From: Salipiger mangrovisoli
GTDB taxonomy: Bacteria; Pseudomonadota; Alphaproteobacteria; Rhodobacterales; Rhodobacteraceae
Assembly: GCF_015223355.1 (NCBI RefSeq)
Contig: NZ_JADFFK010000007.1
Span: 209,979-273,978 of the forward strand
DNA: 64,000 bases
Direction of reading: 5' to 3'
How positions within the stretch are numbered: position 1 is the first letter of the stretch; each line of letters starts with the position of its first letter. Position numbers and translations under genes: made by a program. The notes under the pieces were generated by a model. The model ran no database searches. It had not been told where the DNA came from and saw only the letters and a program-made list of their open reading frames with translations. Below, in pieces: positions 9,720-18,218 of this stretch.

Positions 9720-10811
9720 TCAGCCGCGCAGGGTAAGGCCGGTGTCGGCGTCAAAGAGATGGGCGCGCGACAGATCAAGGTGGAAGCGCAGCGCCTCACC
9801 GCGCTTCACGGCGCGCGGGTTGAGCATCCGTGCCGTCCAGCTCTGGCCGCCGAACTCGGTGAACAGCAGCGTCTCGTTGCCCAGCGGCTCCGACAGATGC
9901 ACCGGAAGCTCGCGGCGTTCGACCGCGTGGCCGCTCTCGCTGTGGATGCCGTGGCCCTCGGGATAGATGTCATCGGGCCGAAGGCCGAGCACCACGCGCC
10001 GTCCCTCGGCGACGGAGAAGGCGGGCGGCATGGGCACCTCGGTGCCATCGTCGAGATGCAGTGCGCTGCGCGTGACCGTGGCCTCGGCCATGTTCATCGG
10101 CGGCGAGCCGATGAAGCTGGCGACGAAGCGAGACGCGGGGCGGTTGAACACCTCGTCGGGCGAGCCCACCTGCTCGATCCGGCCGTCCTTCATGATGACG
10201 ATGCGGTCGGCGAGGGTCATCGCCTCGATCTGGTCGTGCGTGACATAGACCACCGTGGAGCCAAGCCGCGCGTGCAGCCGCTTGATCTCGGTGCGCATCT
10301 GGCCGCGCAGCTTGGCGTCGAGGTTCGACAGCGGCTCGTCGAACAGGAACACGTCGGGGTCGCGGACGATGGCCCGCCCCATGGCAACGCGCTGGCGCTG
10401 CCCGCCCGACAGCTGCGCCGGGCGGCGCTCCAGCAGCGGCTCGATGTCGAGGATGCGCGCGGCGTCCTTGACGGCGGTGTCGATGGTGGCGGCATCGCGA
10501 CCTGCGATCTTCAGCGAGAAGCCCATGTTCTCGGCCACCGTCATGTGCGGGTAGAGCGCGTAGGACTGGAACACCATCGAGATGTTGCGGTCGCGCGGCG
10601 GAAGGTCGTTGACCACCCGCGCGCCGATGCGCAGCTCGCCGCCCGAGATGTCCTCGAGCCCGGCGATCATCCGCAGCGTGGTGGACTTGCCGCAGCCCGA
10701 GGGGCCGACCAGCGCGACGAATTCGCCGTCGGCGACCTCGAGGTCGATGCCCTTCACCGCGTGGAAGCCGCCGTATTTCTTGTCGAGTGTGGATAGGGTG
10801 AGCGTTGCCAT
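9720..10811 (-). CDS. Sugar ABC transporter ATP-binding protein (MalK/UgpC type)
   Basis: A 363-residue cytoplasmic ATPase that powers the adjacent sugar importer. Walker A GPSGCGKST is at 36-44, Q-loop in MVFQSYALYPHMT, signature LSGGQRQR near 134, Walker B FLFDEP near 155 and the H-loop in VYVTHDQ. The C-terminal third carries the regulatory OB-fold domain typical of MalK/UgpC (LGLRPDDIYPEG). It lies 3 bases downstream of a permease gene. It may also serve other sugar importers, as MsmK-type ATPases can. Confidence 0.93.
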   Translation of the reverse strand: MATLTLSTLDKKYGGFHAVKGIDLEVADGEFVALVGPSGCGKSTTLRMIAGLEDISGGELRIGARVVNDLPPRDRNISMVFQSYALYPHMTVAENMGFSLKIAGRDAATIDTAVKDAARILDIEPLLERRPAQLSGGQRQRVAMGRAIVRDPDVFLFDEPLSNLDAKLRGQMRTEIKRLHARLGSTVVYVTHDQIEAMTLADRIVIMKDGRIEQVGSPDEVFNRPASRFVASFIGSPPMNMAEATVTRSALHLDDGTEVPMPPAFSVAEGRRVVLGLRPDDIYPEGHGIHSESGHAVERRELPVHLSEPLGNETLLFTEFGGQSWTARMLNPRAVKRGEALRFHLDLSRAHLFDADTGLTLRG

Positions 10812-10814
10812 GTC

Positions 10815-11681
10815 TTATCCCTTGATCGCGCCCGAGGTCAGGCCCGAGACGAGGTGCTTCTGCACCGCGTAAGTCAGAAGAAGCGCCGGGATGATCATCA
10901 CCACGGCGAGCGCGCACATGCCGCGCCAGTCGATTGTGAACTCGGCGGTGTAATCCAGCAGGCCCACGGGAAGGGTCTTGCTGTCGGTGGAGCGGGTCAG
11001 CTGGCTTGCCAGCGCGAACTCGTTCCACGAGGTGAGAAAGGCGAAGATGCCGGCGCTGGCGATGCCCGGGCGGGCGAGCGGGAACTCGACCTGCCAGAAG
11101 GCCTGCCAGCGGGTGCAGCCGTCGATCTGCGCGGCCTCGGCCAGATCGCGCGGGACCTGCCGGAAGAAGCCGTCGATCAGCCAGATGGTGAAGGGCACGT
11201 TGAGCGCGGTGTAGGCGATGATCATCCCCGCGTGGGTGTCGATCAGCCCGACCTTGGCGTAGAGGAAGAACAGCGGCAGCGACAGCGCGATGCCGGGCAC
11301 CGTGCGGGTCAGCATGAGCCCGAGGAACCAGGCCGACTTGCCCTTGAAGCGGTAGCGCGCGAAGGCGTAGCCGCCGGACATGCCGATCGCCAGCGAGATG
11401 ACCGTCGAGGTCACCGCGATGATCACAGAGTTGCGGAAGTAGGCGATCACCGGGATGCCGCCCTGACCGACGCCCGAGAACATGTCGACATAGGCGTCAA
11501 AGGACAGCTCGCGCGGGATCCACACCGGCGGCTTGGCCATGATCTCGACCGTCGGCCGCAGCGAGTTGAGCACGATCCAGAGCCCGGGCAGGCAGATGAT
11601 CAGCATCGAGATGAAAAGCGCCACGTTCAGCGCCCAGGCGGAGCCGCGCTTCTTCAGCCGTGCGGAGGCATTCGCGTCCAT
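10815..11681 (-). CDS. Carbohydrate ABC transporter permease (MalG type)
   Basis: A 288-residue inner-membrane protein with six predicted helices and the EAA loop (EAAQIDGCTRWQAFWQVEFP, about residues 187-206) that docks on the ATPase. The ATG at 11681 shares one base with the preceding stop (TGATG), favoured over the GTG one base upstream. It pairs with the MalF-type permease just upstream to form the pore. Confidence 0.92.
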   Translation of the reverse strand: MDANASARLKKRGSAWALNVALFISMLIICLPGLWIVLNSLRPTVEIMAKPPVWIPRELSFDAYVDMFSGVGQGGIPVIAYFRNSVIIAVTSTVISLAIGMSGGYAFARYRFKGKSAWFLGLMLTRTVPGIALSLPLFFLYAKVGLIDTHAGMIIAYTALNVPFTIWLIDGFFRQVPRDLAEAAQIDGCTRWQAFWQVEFPLARPGIASAGIFAFLTSWNEFALASQLTRSTDSKTLPVGLLDYTAEFTIDWRGMCALAVVMIIPALLLTYAVQKHLVSGLTSGAIKG

Positions 11682-12577
11682 CACCAGTCCCCCGCGACCT
11701 GGGCCCGTGCCTTGCCGAGCTTCGAGAAGAAATATGCCGTGAAGGCGACCGAGAGCAGGATCGCGACATAGGCCATGGCATTGGCCATCCCCATGCGCGC
11801 GTCCGAATAGGCGGTGCGGGCGATCAGCGTCCAGAGCACCTCGGTCCGGCCGGCCGGGCCGCCGTCAGTCATGATCTTGATGATGTCATAGGCCCGCGCC
11901 ACGTCGAGGCTGCGGATGGTCATCGCGATGAAGGCGAAGGGCATCAGGAAGGGCCATGTCACATACCGGAAGGTCTGCCACGGCGTGCAGCCGTCGACCC
12001 GGGCGGCCTCCTGCGGATCGCGCGGCATGGCCATAAGACCCGCGAGGATGAAGATCGCGAAGACCGCGGTCGACGACCAGATCTCGGCGGCGGCGATGGC
12101 GAGGAAGGCGAGCTTGCCGTCGATCAGCCAGGGGATCGCCTTGTCGGTGAGGCCCAGTGACTGCAGGGCGTTGTTCACCAGCCCGACGTTGTCGTTGAAC
12201 ATGAACTTGAACTGGAAGCCGACCAGAATGGGCGAGAACATCATCGGGAACATCAGCAGCGTGCGCAGCAGGCGCTGGCCGCGGGTCTGCCGGTCGACCA
12301 GCAGCGCGAGCCCGAGGCCGATCAGCATCTCGAGGTTCAGCGCCACCGTGAGCAGCAGCACGGTGCGGCCGAAGGCGATCCAGAAATCGAGGTCGGTGAA
12401 GATGCGCTGGTAATTGCGGATGCCGATGAACTGGTAGACCGACTCCGGCTTGGTCAGCCGGAAGGGGGTGAAGCTCGACCACAGCGACAGCAGCAGCGGC
12501 AGCACCACCACGGCGGCAAGCACGATCACCGCGGGCAGCAACAGCATTATATGCGGGGGGAGGCGCGAGGCCTTCAT
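11681..12577 (-). CDS. Carbohydrate ABC transporter permease (MalF/UgpA type)
   Basis: A 298-residue inner-membrane protein with about six helices and a conserved EAA loop (EAARVDGCTPWQTFRYVTWP). It overlaps the next permease by one base and lies 59 bases downstream of the binding-protein gene, a gap common where a hairpin stabilises binding-protein mRNA. Together these genes form a complete binding-protein-dependent sugar importer. Confidence 0.92.
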   Translation of the reverse strand: MKASRLPPHIMLLLPAVIVLAAVVVLPLLLSLWSSFTPFRLTKPESVYQFIGIRNYQRIFTDLDFWIAFGRTVLLLTVALNLEMLIGLGLALLVDRQTRGQRLLRTLLMFPMMFSPILVGFQFKFMFNDNVGLVNNALQSLGLTDKAIPWLIDGKLAFLAIAAAEIWSSTAVFAIFILAGLMAMPRDPQEAARVDGCTPWQTFRYVTWPFLMPFAFIAMTIRSLDVARAYDIIKIMTDGGPAGRTEVLWTLIARTAYSDARMGMANAMAYVAILLSVAFTAYFFSKLGKARAQVAGDW

Positions 12578-12636
12578 CTTTCTCTCCTGTCAGGGGAGGC
12601 GGGCCGCGCGCACGCGGCCCGATCCTTGGACGCGGC

Positions 12637-13941
12637 TCAGAGTTCGCCGGCGTCCTCGAGAATGGCAGTCGCCTCGTCGGCGGCGGTGTCGAGTGCCTCC
12701 TGCGGGCTCTTGTCGCCGAGAATGGCCGCCTGAAGTTCCGGGTAGAGCACGTTGGTGATCTCGATCCAGCTTGGCGTCTGCGGCACCGGGAAGGCGGTCT
12801 CTGCGGCCACCTGGAAGGCCTTCAGCACCTCGGTGCGATAGGCATCCCCCTCGGCCTCGGCGATCACATGCTCCCAGACGGACTGGCGCGAGGGCAGCGG
12901 ACCGGCGGCGCTTTCCAACTTCTGGCTGTCCTCGTTGGTCAGGAACCAGACCAGAGAGGCGGCGGCCTCGGGGGTCTCGCAGTCCTCGGTGACCGAGAAG
13001 CCGTGGAAGCCCGACCAGCCCGAGCGGATGCCCGCGGAGCCCTTCGGCGGCGGCGCAACACCGACGTTGCCCGCGACCTTCGAGGCGGAGGGGTCGTTGA
13101 AGAACCCGGCCCAACCCGGCCAGTCGAGGTTCAGCGCCACGGTGCCCGAGGCGAAGCCCTGTCCCAGATCGTCCCAGAGGTAGTTCGGCACGCCCGCCGG
13201 CACGGCCTTTGCCGCGTAGAGATCGACGAACCAGGTCAGCGCCTCGACACCGGCTTCGGAGTTGAACGCCGGGCGGCCGTCGCCGTCGAGGAACTGCCCG
13301 CCGTTGGCCACGAGGATCTCGTAGAAGCGCCCGGCGATGGCCTCTTCCTTGCCGGCGTATTGCGTGCCGTAGAAGTTCGGCGCGTCGGCGAAGAACTTCG
13401 CCTGGTCGGCGACCTGGTCCCAGGTCTCGGGCACGGCCAGCGGGTAACCGTATTCTTTCTCGAAGGCGGCGGCATCGGCCTTCTCGTAGATGTCCTTCTG
13501 GTAATAGAGCGCCGAGACGTCGAACTGCGCGCGCGGCAGCATCACCAGCTTGCCGTCGAGCGTCGCCGATTGGATGTTGCCCGGCACGAAATCGGCCAGC
13601 GCCTCTTCGGGCAGGTACGCGCGCAGGTCCACGTAGATGCCGGGGTATTGCGGCGCGAAGGACGAGTGGTTCGAGCCGACGCACCAGCCAAGCTGGCCGG
13701 TGGCGATGTCGGACTTGATCTCGCGGTCGAGCTCGAAGTGGTTCTTCTTCGAGATCACCTCGACCTTGGCCCCGGTCGCGGCCTCCCATTCCGCGATGCG
13801 CGCGTAGAGCGGTTCATACTGCTGCCCGCCGATGAGTTTCGCCTCGATGGTCACGCCCTCGAAGCTGCCGGGCAGGTCCTGCGCAGAGGCGGCGGTCGCC
13901 AATGTCAGCACCGCCGCCGAAGCGGTCGTCAAAAGTTTCAT
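12637..13941 (-). CDS. Extracellular sugar-binding protein of ABC importer (family 1)
   Basis: A 434-residue periplasmic binding protein. Residues 1-20 form a Sec signal peptide (LLTTASAAVLTLATAASAQ). The mature part has the family 1 layout with conserved NEDSQKLESAAG and PSRQSVWE near the C-terminus. It is the first gene of the operon that runs down to the fuconate dehydratase, so deoxyhexoses or their derivatives are the best guess for ligand. A 14-bp motif shared with the IclR gene and two other promoters lies 35 bases upstream of its start. Confidence 0.92.
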   Translation of the reverse strand: MKLLTTASAAVLTLATAASAQDLPGSFEGVTIEAKLIGGQQYEPLYARIAEWEAATGAKVEVISKKNHFELDREIKSDIATGQLGWCVGSNHSSFAPQYPGIYVDLRAYLPEEALADFVPGNIQSATLDGKLVMLPRAQFDVSALYYQKDIYEKADAAAFEKEYGYPLAVPETWDQVADQAKFFADAPNFYGTQYAGKEEAIAGRFYEILVANGGQFLDGDGRPAFNSEAGVEALTWFVDLYAAKAVPAGVPNYLWDDLGQGFASGTVALNLDWPGWAGFFNDPSASKVAGNVGVAPPPKGSAGIRSGWSGFHGFSVTEDCETPEAAASLVWFLTNEDSQKLESAAGPLPSRQSVWEHVIAEAEGDAYRTEVLKAFQVAAETAFPVPQTPSWIEITNVLYPELQAAILGDKSPQEALDTAADEATAILEDAGEL

Positions 13942-13975
13942 GGGTCTCCTCCCTGAAAATCCGTGGGGGCTATCC

Positions 13976-13989
13976 CCTCACTTATGGAT
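13976..13989. promoter_or_regulatory. Candidate IclR-family operator E (sugar operon promoter)
   Basis: CCTCACTTATGGAT matches the copy at 18102 (ACTCACATATGAAT) at 11 of 14 positions. It is the most degenerate of five copies and lies in the sugar-binding protein promoter, opposite the iclR promoter copy. Confidence 0.55.
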
Positions 13990-14056
13990 AATCTATTTAT
14001 ATACAAAGACGGCGACGTGCCTCCTGTCAAGGAATTCCGCTGGAGGCGCAGGATGT

Positions 14057-14070
14057 ATTCTTATATGAAT
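14057..14070. promoter_or_regulatory. Candidate IclR-family operator A (iclR promoter)
   Basis: ATTCTTATATGAAT, partly palindromic, followed by GAC. Consensus from five copies: A(T/C)TC(T/A)(T/C)NN(A/G)TGAATGA. It overlaps a possible early ATG at 14069, which argues that translation starts at 14093. Confidence 0.65.
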
Positions 14071-14092
14071 GACGCAATTCACAGAGAGCAGC

Positions 14093-14890
14093 ATGACCGA
14101 CACCACTGACCGCTACCGCGCGCCGGCCCTGGACAAGGGGCTCGACATTCTCGAATTGCTTGCCGGGATCGAGGGCGGGCTCACCCAGGCCGAAATCGCC
14201 AAGGAACTCGGCCGTTCTCCCAATGAATTCTACCGGATGCTCGAGCGGCTGGCCCGGCGCGGCTACGTCGCGCGTGTCGATGGCGATCGCTATGCGCTGA
14301 CGCTGAAGATGTTCGGCATGGCGCAGTTCCACGCGCCGACGCGACGGCTGGCCTCGCTGGCGACACCCTTGCTGCGCGATCTGGCCGAGCGCACCCGGCA
14401 GGCAAACCAGTTGGTGGTCTTTGACCGTGGCAACGCCGTGGTGATCGCGCAGCAGGAGGCGCCGGGCTACTGGGGCATCTCGATCCGCGTCGGCAGCCAC
14501 ATCAACCTCTTCGACACCGGCTCGGGCAATGTGCTGCTGGCCTTCTCCAGCCCCGAGCGGCGACTGGCGATGGTGGCCGAGAACAGCGACACCGGCGCCC
14601 CGGCGCGCGCCATTCCCGCCGAGCTTGAGGCGCGCTTCGAGGTCGTCCGCGCCCGCGGCTACGAGGTGAAGCCCTCGGCGCAGACCGTCGGCGTCACCAA
14701 TCTTTCGGCCCCGGTGCTTGCGCCGAGCGGCGAGGCCATCGCCGCGGTCACCATCCCCTACCTGCCGCTGGTTGATCGCGAGGCCGCACCCAGCCCAGAG
14801 GAGGCGACGGCAGCGCTGGTCGAAACCACCGCAGCGCTGTCGCGGTTCGCCGGATATGGTGCTGAGGGGGAGACATTCGCATCTGAATGA
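14093..14890 (+). CDS. IclR-family transcriptional regulator
   Basis: A 265-residue regulator with an N-terminal winged helix (about 18-75, LTQAEIAKELGRSPNEFYRML) and a C-terminal IclR ligand domain (about 85-255, with VGSHINLFDTGSGNVLLAF). IclR proteins bind small carboxylic acids or sugar acids. The start at 14093 is preferred over 14069 because the latter lies inside a candidate operator and has no better ribosome site. It sits between the sugar importer operon and the amidohydrolase and CoA-transferase genes, all sharing the same upstream motif, so it is the likely local regulator. Confidence 0.88.
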   Translation: MTDTTDRYRAPALDKGLDILELLAGIEGGLTQAEIAKELGRSPNEFYRMLERLARRGYVARVDGDRYALTLKMFGMAQFHAPTRRLASLATPLLRDLAERTRQANQLVVFDRGNAVVIAQQEAPGYWGISIRVGSHINLFDTGSGNVLLAFSSPERRLAMVAENSDTGAPARAIPAELEARFEVVRARGYEVKPSAQTVGVTNLSAPVLAPSGEAIAAVTIPYLPLVDREAAPSPEEATAALVETTAALSRFAGYGAEGETFASE

Positions 14891-14893
14891 TCC

Positions 14894-14907
14894 ATTCTTG
14901 GGTGAAT
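14894..14907. promoter_or_regulatory. Candidate IclR-family operator B (amidohydrolase promoter)
   Basis: ATTCTTGGGTGAAT, palindromic arms ATTC/GAAT, followed by GAT. It lies 22 bases before the chosen ATG of the amidohydrolase and overlaps an alternative ATG at 14887. Confidence 0.65.
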
Positions 14908-14928
14908 GATTTGCTCAGGGAGGAGCAC

Positions 14929-15774
14929 ATGCAAGAGCCCGCGATTCTGGACAGCCACCTTCACCTCGTAGACCGCGGGAGGCTCGACTACCCGTGGCTC
15001 TCCGGCGCCCCGGCGCTGGACCGGGACTGGCTGCTGGAGAGCTATGCTGCCGAGGCGCGCCGCGTCGGGATCGGCGGGGCGATCCATATGGAGGTGGATG
15101 TCGCCGATCCGCGGATCGAGGACGAGACCGCTTGGATCGAGGAGCTCGCCGCGAGCGGCAGCTTCCCCATTCTCGGCGCGATTGCCGCCTGCCGTCCCGA
15201 GGCGCCCGACTTTCCCGCCTTCCTCGACCGCTCGGCCGCGCGCGAGATCGTCGTCGGCTTCCGGCGGGTGCTGCACGTGGTGCCCGACGAGGTCTCACAA
15301 GGGGAGCTTTTCCGGCAGAACATCCGCCTGCTCTCGGGCCCCGATCTGCCCTTCGATCTCTGCGTGCTTGCCCGGCAATTGCCGCTGGCCATCGAACTGG
15401 TCGACTCGGCCCCCAACACACGCTTCGTGCTCGACCATTGCGGTGTGCCGGACATCGAGGGCGGGCAATGGGACAGCTGGGCGCGCGACCTCGCCGAGAT
15501 CGCCGAACGGCCAAACGTCTGCGCCAAGATTTCCGGCGTGGTCGCCTATGGCGGCGCGGGATGGACGCTGGACGAGTTGACCCGCTGGGTCAGCTACACC
15601 GCCGAGACCTTCGGCCCCGAGCGCATCTGCTGGGGCGGTGACTGGCCGGTGAACACGCTGGGCGGCGGTCTTTCCACCTGGGTTGCCGCCACCCGCGCGA
15701 TCTTTGCCGGCTGGAGCGCGGAGGAGCGCGCCGCGCTCTATGCAGGGAACGCAGCGCGCATCTGGAAGCTCTGA
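14929..15774 (+). CDS. Amidohydrolase family 2 protein, sugar lactonase-like
   Basis: A 281-residue TIM-barrel metal hydrolase of the COG3618 type, which includes L-fucono-1,5-lactonase and 2-pyrone-4,6-dicarboxylate lactonase. Visible motifs are DSHLHL (8-13), FRRVLH, LDHCGVP and the C-terminal WGGDWPV with the catalytic Asp. ATG 14929 has GGGAGGAG upstream and is preferred to 14887, which lies in a candidate operator. Next to a fuconate dehydratase system, opening of an aldonolactone is the natural role; a different lactone is possible. Confidence 0.85.
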   Translation: MQEPAILDSHLHLVDRGRLDYPWLSGAPALDRDWLLESYAAEARRVGIGGAIHMEVDVADPRIEDETAWIEELAASGSFPILGAIAACRPEAPDFPAFLDRSAAREIVVGFRRVLHVVPDEVSQGELFRQNIRLLSGPDLPFDLCVLARQLPLAIELVDSAPNTRFVLDHCGVPDIEGGQWDSWARDLAEIAERPNVCAKISGVVAYGGAGWTLDELTRWVSYTAETFGPERICWGGDWPVNTLGGGLSTWVAATRAIFAGWSAEERAALYAGNAARIWKL

Positions 15775-15778
15775 TCGC

Positions 15779-16882
15779 TCAGAAGGTCGCGGTGAACATC
15801 CGGTCGAGGTCGTCCATGGCAGCCTCGAACCTTCCGTTCTGCAGGGCCGCGTTGATCCGCTCCGAGGCCTCTTGCTGGAACGGCATGTAGCCGTCGTGGC
15901 GCGGGCGCATCCAGGCCCGGTCCAGTGTCGCCAGCGTGCCGGAGTAGAAGCTTCCGGCTCCCGCGTCGCAGGTCGGCGAAATCCACGCGTCCCGGTGTCC
16001 GGCCTGACCGCCTGCCGAGGCCCAGGGCCCGGTCTGCGCCTCGGGTCCCGCCGCGTGGCGGGCGAAGGCGATGGCCTCCCGCGGGTGCTGGCAGAAGGAA
16101 GAGACGGCGAGCCCGGTGCCGCCGAGCGCGCTGCCCTTCGGCCCGGCACCGGGCACGGCCTCGGGGATGTCGTGGAAGGTCACGCGGTGCGGCGCGGCAT
16201 CGGGCAGGGAATAGCTGATATAGCCATAGATGAGCGGCGCGCAGGCGATCCGATTGCCTTGTGCCATCTCGCCGAGCACGGCGATCGGGTCCATCTCGAA
16301 GCAGGCGGGATCAACCTTGTCCGCCAGCGCCTTCAGCAGTTCCAGCGCGCGCAGCGCTCCGGTGCGGTCCACGAAGGGCGCGCTGCCGTCGACCCGGCAA
16401 GGGTGCCCGAGGTTGCCGCAGAGCGTGTAGAAGCTCATCAGCACGTGCGGCGGGCGCAGCGGGATCATCACGCGGCCGTCCTCGGCAAGGCGCAGAACAC
16501 CCCCCCAATCCTTCGCCGGCGCGCTCAGGTCGGGCCGCACCGCCTGCACCTGCGCGGCGGCATCGACCGGATAGGCCCATTGGCGCGCCTCCCAGGTGTA
16601 GCTCTCATAGGAGCGTCCGAGAGAGCCCGCAGCGATTTCGGGCGCGTCGGGCAGCGGCAGCAGGCAGGTTTCTGCGGTGATCTGCCCGACGTGCGGGTGG
16701 TCGATGATGACGAGGTCGTAGGCGCGCGCCAGCTCAAGCACAGGGTAGCTCTCGAAGTCCTGCAGCGAGCGACGGTCCCAGGTGATCGAGACGCCGTGCG
16801 CGGCCTCCCATTCCCGCGAAAGGGCGGCGAGCGGATCGTAGCCCCGGGGGTGGTCCCAGGTCATGCCTTTGAGGGAGATCAT
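15779..16882 (-). CDS. Substrate-binding-protein-like protein without signal peptide
   Basis: A 367-residue protein with the fold signatures of family 1 extracellular solute-binding proteins (opening LKGMTWDHPRGYDPL; a PHVLMSFYTLCGNLG region; a GTGLAVSS segment). No N-terminal signal peptide, Tat motif or lipobox is present, so it should stay in the cytoplasm. Its ATG overlaps the stop of the CoA-transferase gene by four bases, implying coupled translation and a joint role. It may bind the transferase substrate or have lost its export signal. Proteins with this opening occur next to CoA-transferases elsewhere as far as I recall; function unknown. Confidence 0.75.
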   Translation of the reverse strand: MISLKGMTWDHPRGYDPLAALSREWEAAHGVSITWDRRSLQDFESYPVLELARAYDLVIIDHPHVGQITAETCLLPLPDAPEIAAGSLGRSYESYTWEARQWAYPVDAAAQVQAVRPDLSAPAKDWGGVLRLAEDGRVMIPLRPPHVLMSFYTLCGNLGHPCRVDGSAPFVDRTGALRALELLKALADKVDPACFEMDPIAVLGEMAQGNRIACAPLIYGYISYSLPDAAPHRVTFHDIPEAVPGAGPKGSALGGTGLAVSSFCQHPREAIAFARHAAGPEAQTGPWASAGGQAGHRDAWISPTCDAGAGSFYSGTLATLDRAWMRPRHDGYMPFQQEASERINAALQNGRFEAAMDDLDRMFTATF

Positions 16883-18072
16883 AGTCCGAACTCCTTGCGG
16901 ATCTGCGCGGAATGCTCGCCCACGCGCGGCGCGGCGCGGTGGCCCGCCGGTCGGCGGCCGTCGATGGTCAGCGGCGCGCGGGTGGTGTCGATGCTGACGC
17001 CGTCATCGCGGGTCACGGTCTGCAGAAGATCGAGGCGCTTGAAGGCCTCCGCCTCCATCAGCCCCGACCAGTTCAGCACCTCCGAGCACCAGATGTCGGC
17101 GGGCTGCAGGATGGCGAGCCATTCGGCGACGGTCTTCTCGGCGACGCGCTCGGCGAGTTGCGCCTTGATCGCGTCGCGGGCGCTGAAGGCGTCGCTGGCA
17201 GGGCGGCCCGCCAGCTCCGGCAACCCCATCAGCGCGGCGAGCTTGTCGAGCGGGGTCATCGCCAGCGCCAGATGCCCGTCCCTGGCGGCGTAGACGCCGT
17301 AGGGCGCGCCCAGATAGGCATGCGCGCCGTTGGTTTGCGAGCGGGTGGGCAGGCGGCGTCCGTCGTTGAGCCAGGTGGTCAGCACCTCGAACTGCAGGTC
17401 GACCAGCGCTTCGAGCAGCGAGGTCTCGACGTGCCGCCCGATGCCGTCGATGCCGCGCCGGACGAGTGCAGCCAGGATGCCCTGCGACAGTGCCACCCCG
17501 GCGAACATGTCGCCCACCGCGAGCCCCATGGGCACTGGCCCCTGCGCCGCATCGCCGGTCAGCCACATCAGCCCGGAACGCGCCTGCGCCAGCAGGTCCT
17601 GGCCGGGGAATTTCACCCAGGGGCCGTCGTCGCCATAGCCCGAGATCGAGCCGTAGACGAGCCGCGGGTTGAGCGCGTGCATCTCCTCCCAGCCGACGCC
17701 GATGCGGTCCGCCACGCCAGGGCGGAAGTTCTGGATCATCACGTCGGCCTGTGTCGCCAATCGCTTCAGTGCCGCAAGGTCGGCGGGGGTCTTCAGGTCG
17801 AGCGCCAGGCTCTCCTTGCCGCGGTTGATGGCGTGGAAGATCGTCGAGTCGCCGCCGATCTCGGTGTCCGACAGGTAGAGTTGCCGCGACAGGTCGCCCG
17901 CGCCCGCGCGCTCGATCTTGATCACCCGTGCCCCCAGGTCGGCCAGCCGCAGTGAGCAATAGGGACCGGACAGGAACTGGCTGAGGTCGACCACCAGCAG
18001 CCCCTCGAGCGGGCGCTCGGGCAGCGAGCCTTGGTGGCCTGCGGCAGTGGTCGTCTGGGATGTGGCGATCAT
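16879..18072 (-). CDS. CaiB/BaiF family (class III) CoA-transferase
   Basis: A 397-residue protein that moves CoA between carboxylic acids. The N-terminal signature VVDLSQFLSGPYCSLRLADLGA and the motif GQDLLAQARSGLM with the probable catalytic D159 are present, as is the second DMFAG motif. The start is uncertain: ATG 18072 is chosen because upstream candidates (18084, 18126) lie in or beyond two copies of the candidate IclR operator. The gene is coupled to the binding-protein-like gene. With the MaoC gene across the island it suggests that a sugar-derived acid is activated as a CoA thioester. Confidence 0.87.
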   Translation of the reverse strand: MIATSQTTTAAGHQGSLPERPLEGLLVVDLSQFLSGPYCSLRLADLGARVIKIERAGAGDLSRQLYLSDTEIGGDSTIFHAINRGKESLALDLKTPADLAALKRLATQADVMIQNFRPGVADRIGVGWEEMHALNPRLVYGSISGYGDDGPWVKFPGQDLLAQARSGLMWLTGDAAQGPVPMGLAVGDMFAGVALSQGILAALVRRGIDGIGRHVETSLLEALVDLQFEVLTTWLNDGRRLPTRSQTNGAHAYLGAPYGVYAARDGHLALAMTPLDKLAALMGLPELAGRPASDAFSARDAIKAQLAERVAEKTVAEWLAILQPADIWCSEVLNWSGLMEAEAFKRLDLLQTVTRDDGVSIDTTRAPLTIDGRRPAGHRAAPRVGEHSAQIRKEFGL

Positions 18073-18082
18073 TCGGACGCTC

Positions 18083-18115
18083 ATTCTTTGGTGAAAGATG
18101 TACTCACATATGAAT
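18083..18115. promoter_or_regulatory. Candidate IclR-family operators C and D (CoA-transferase promoter)
   Basis: Copy C, ATTCTTTGGTGAAA, is at 18083-18096 and copy D, ACTCACATATGAAT, at 18102-18115, centres 19 bases apart (near two helical turns). Both match the copies upstream of iclR, the amidohydrolase and the sugar operon. Confidence 0.65.
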
Positions 18116-18218
18116 GAACGCTTCACGCATGGCGCGTCAAGCCCGATGGCGCAAGCTGGAAAGAAATGCGCGCGGGTCCCACGCTGGTACCCGCGCGCAA
18201 CGGGATGGAACGGCGATG

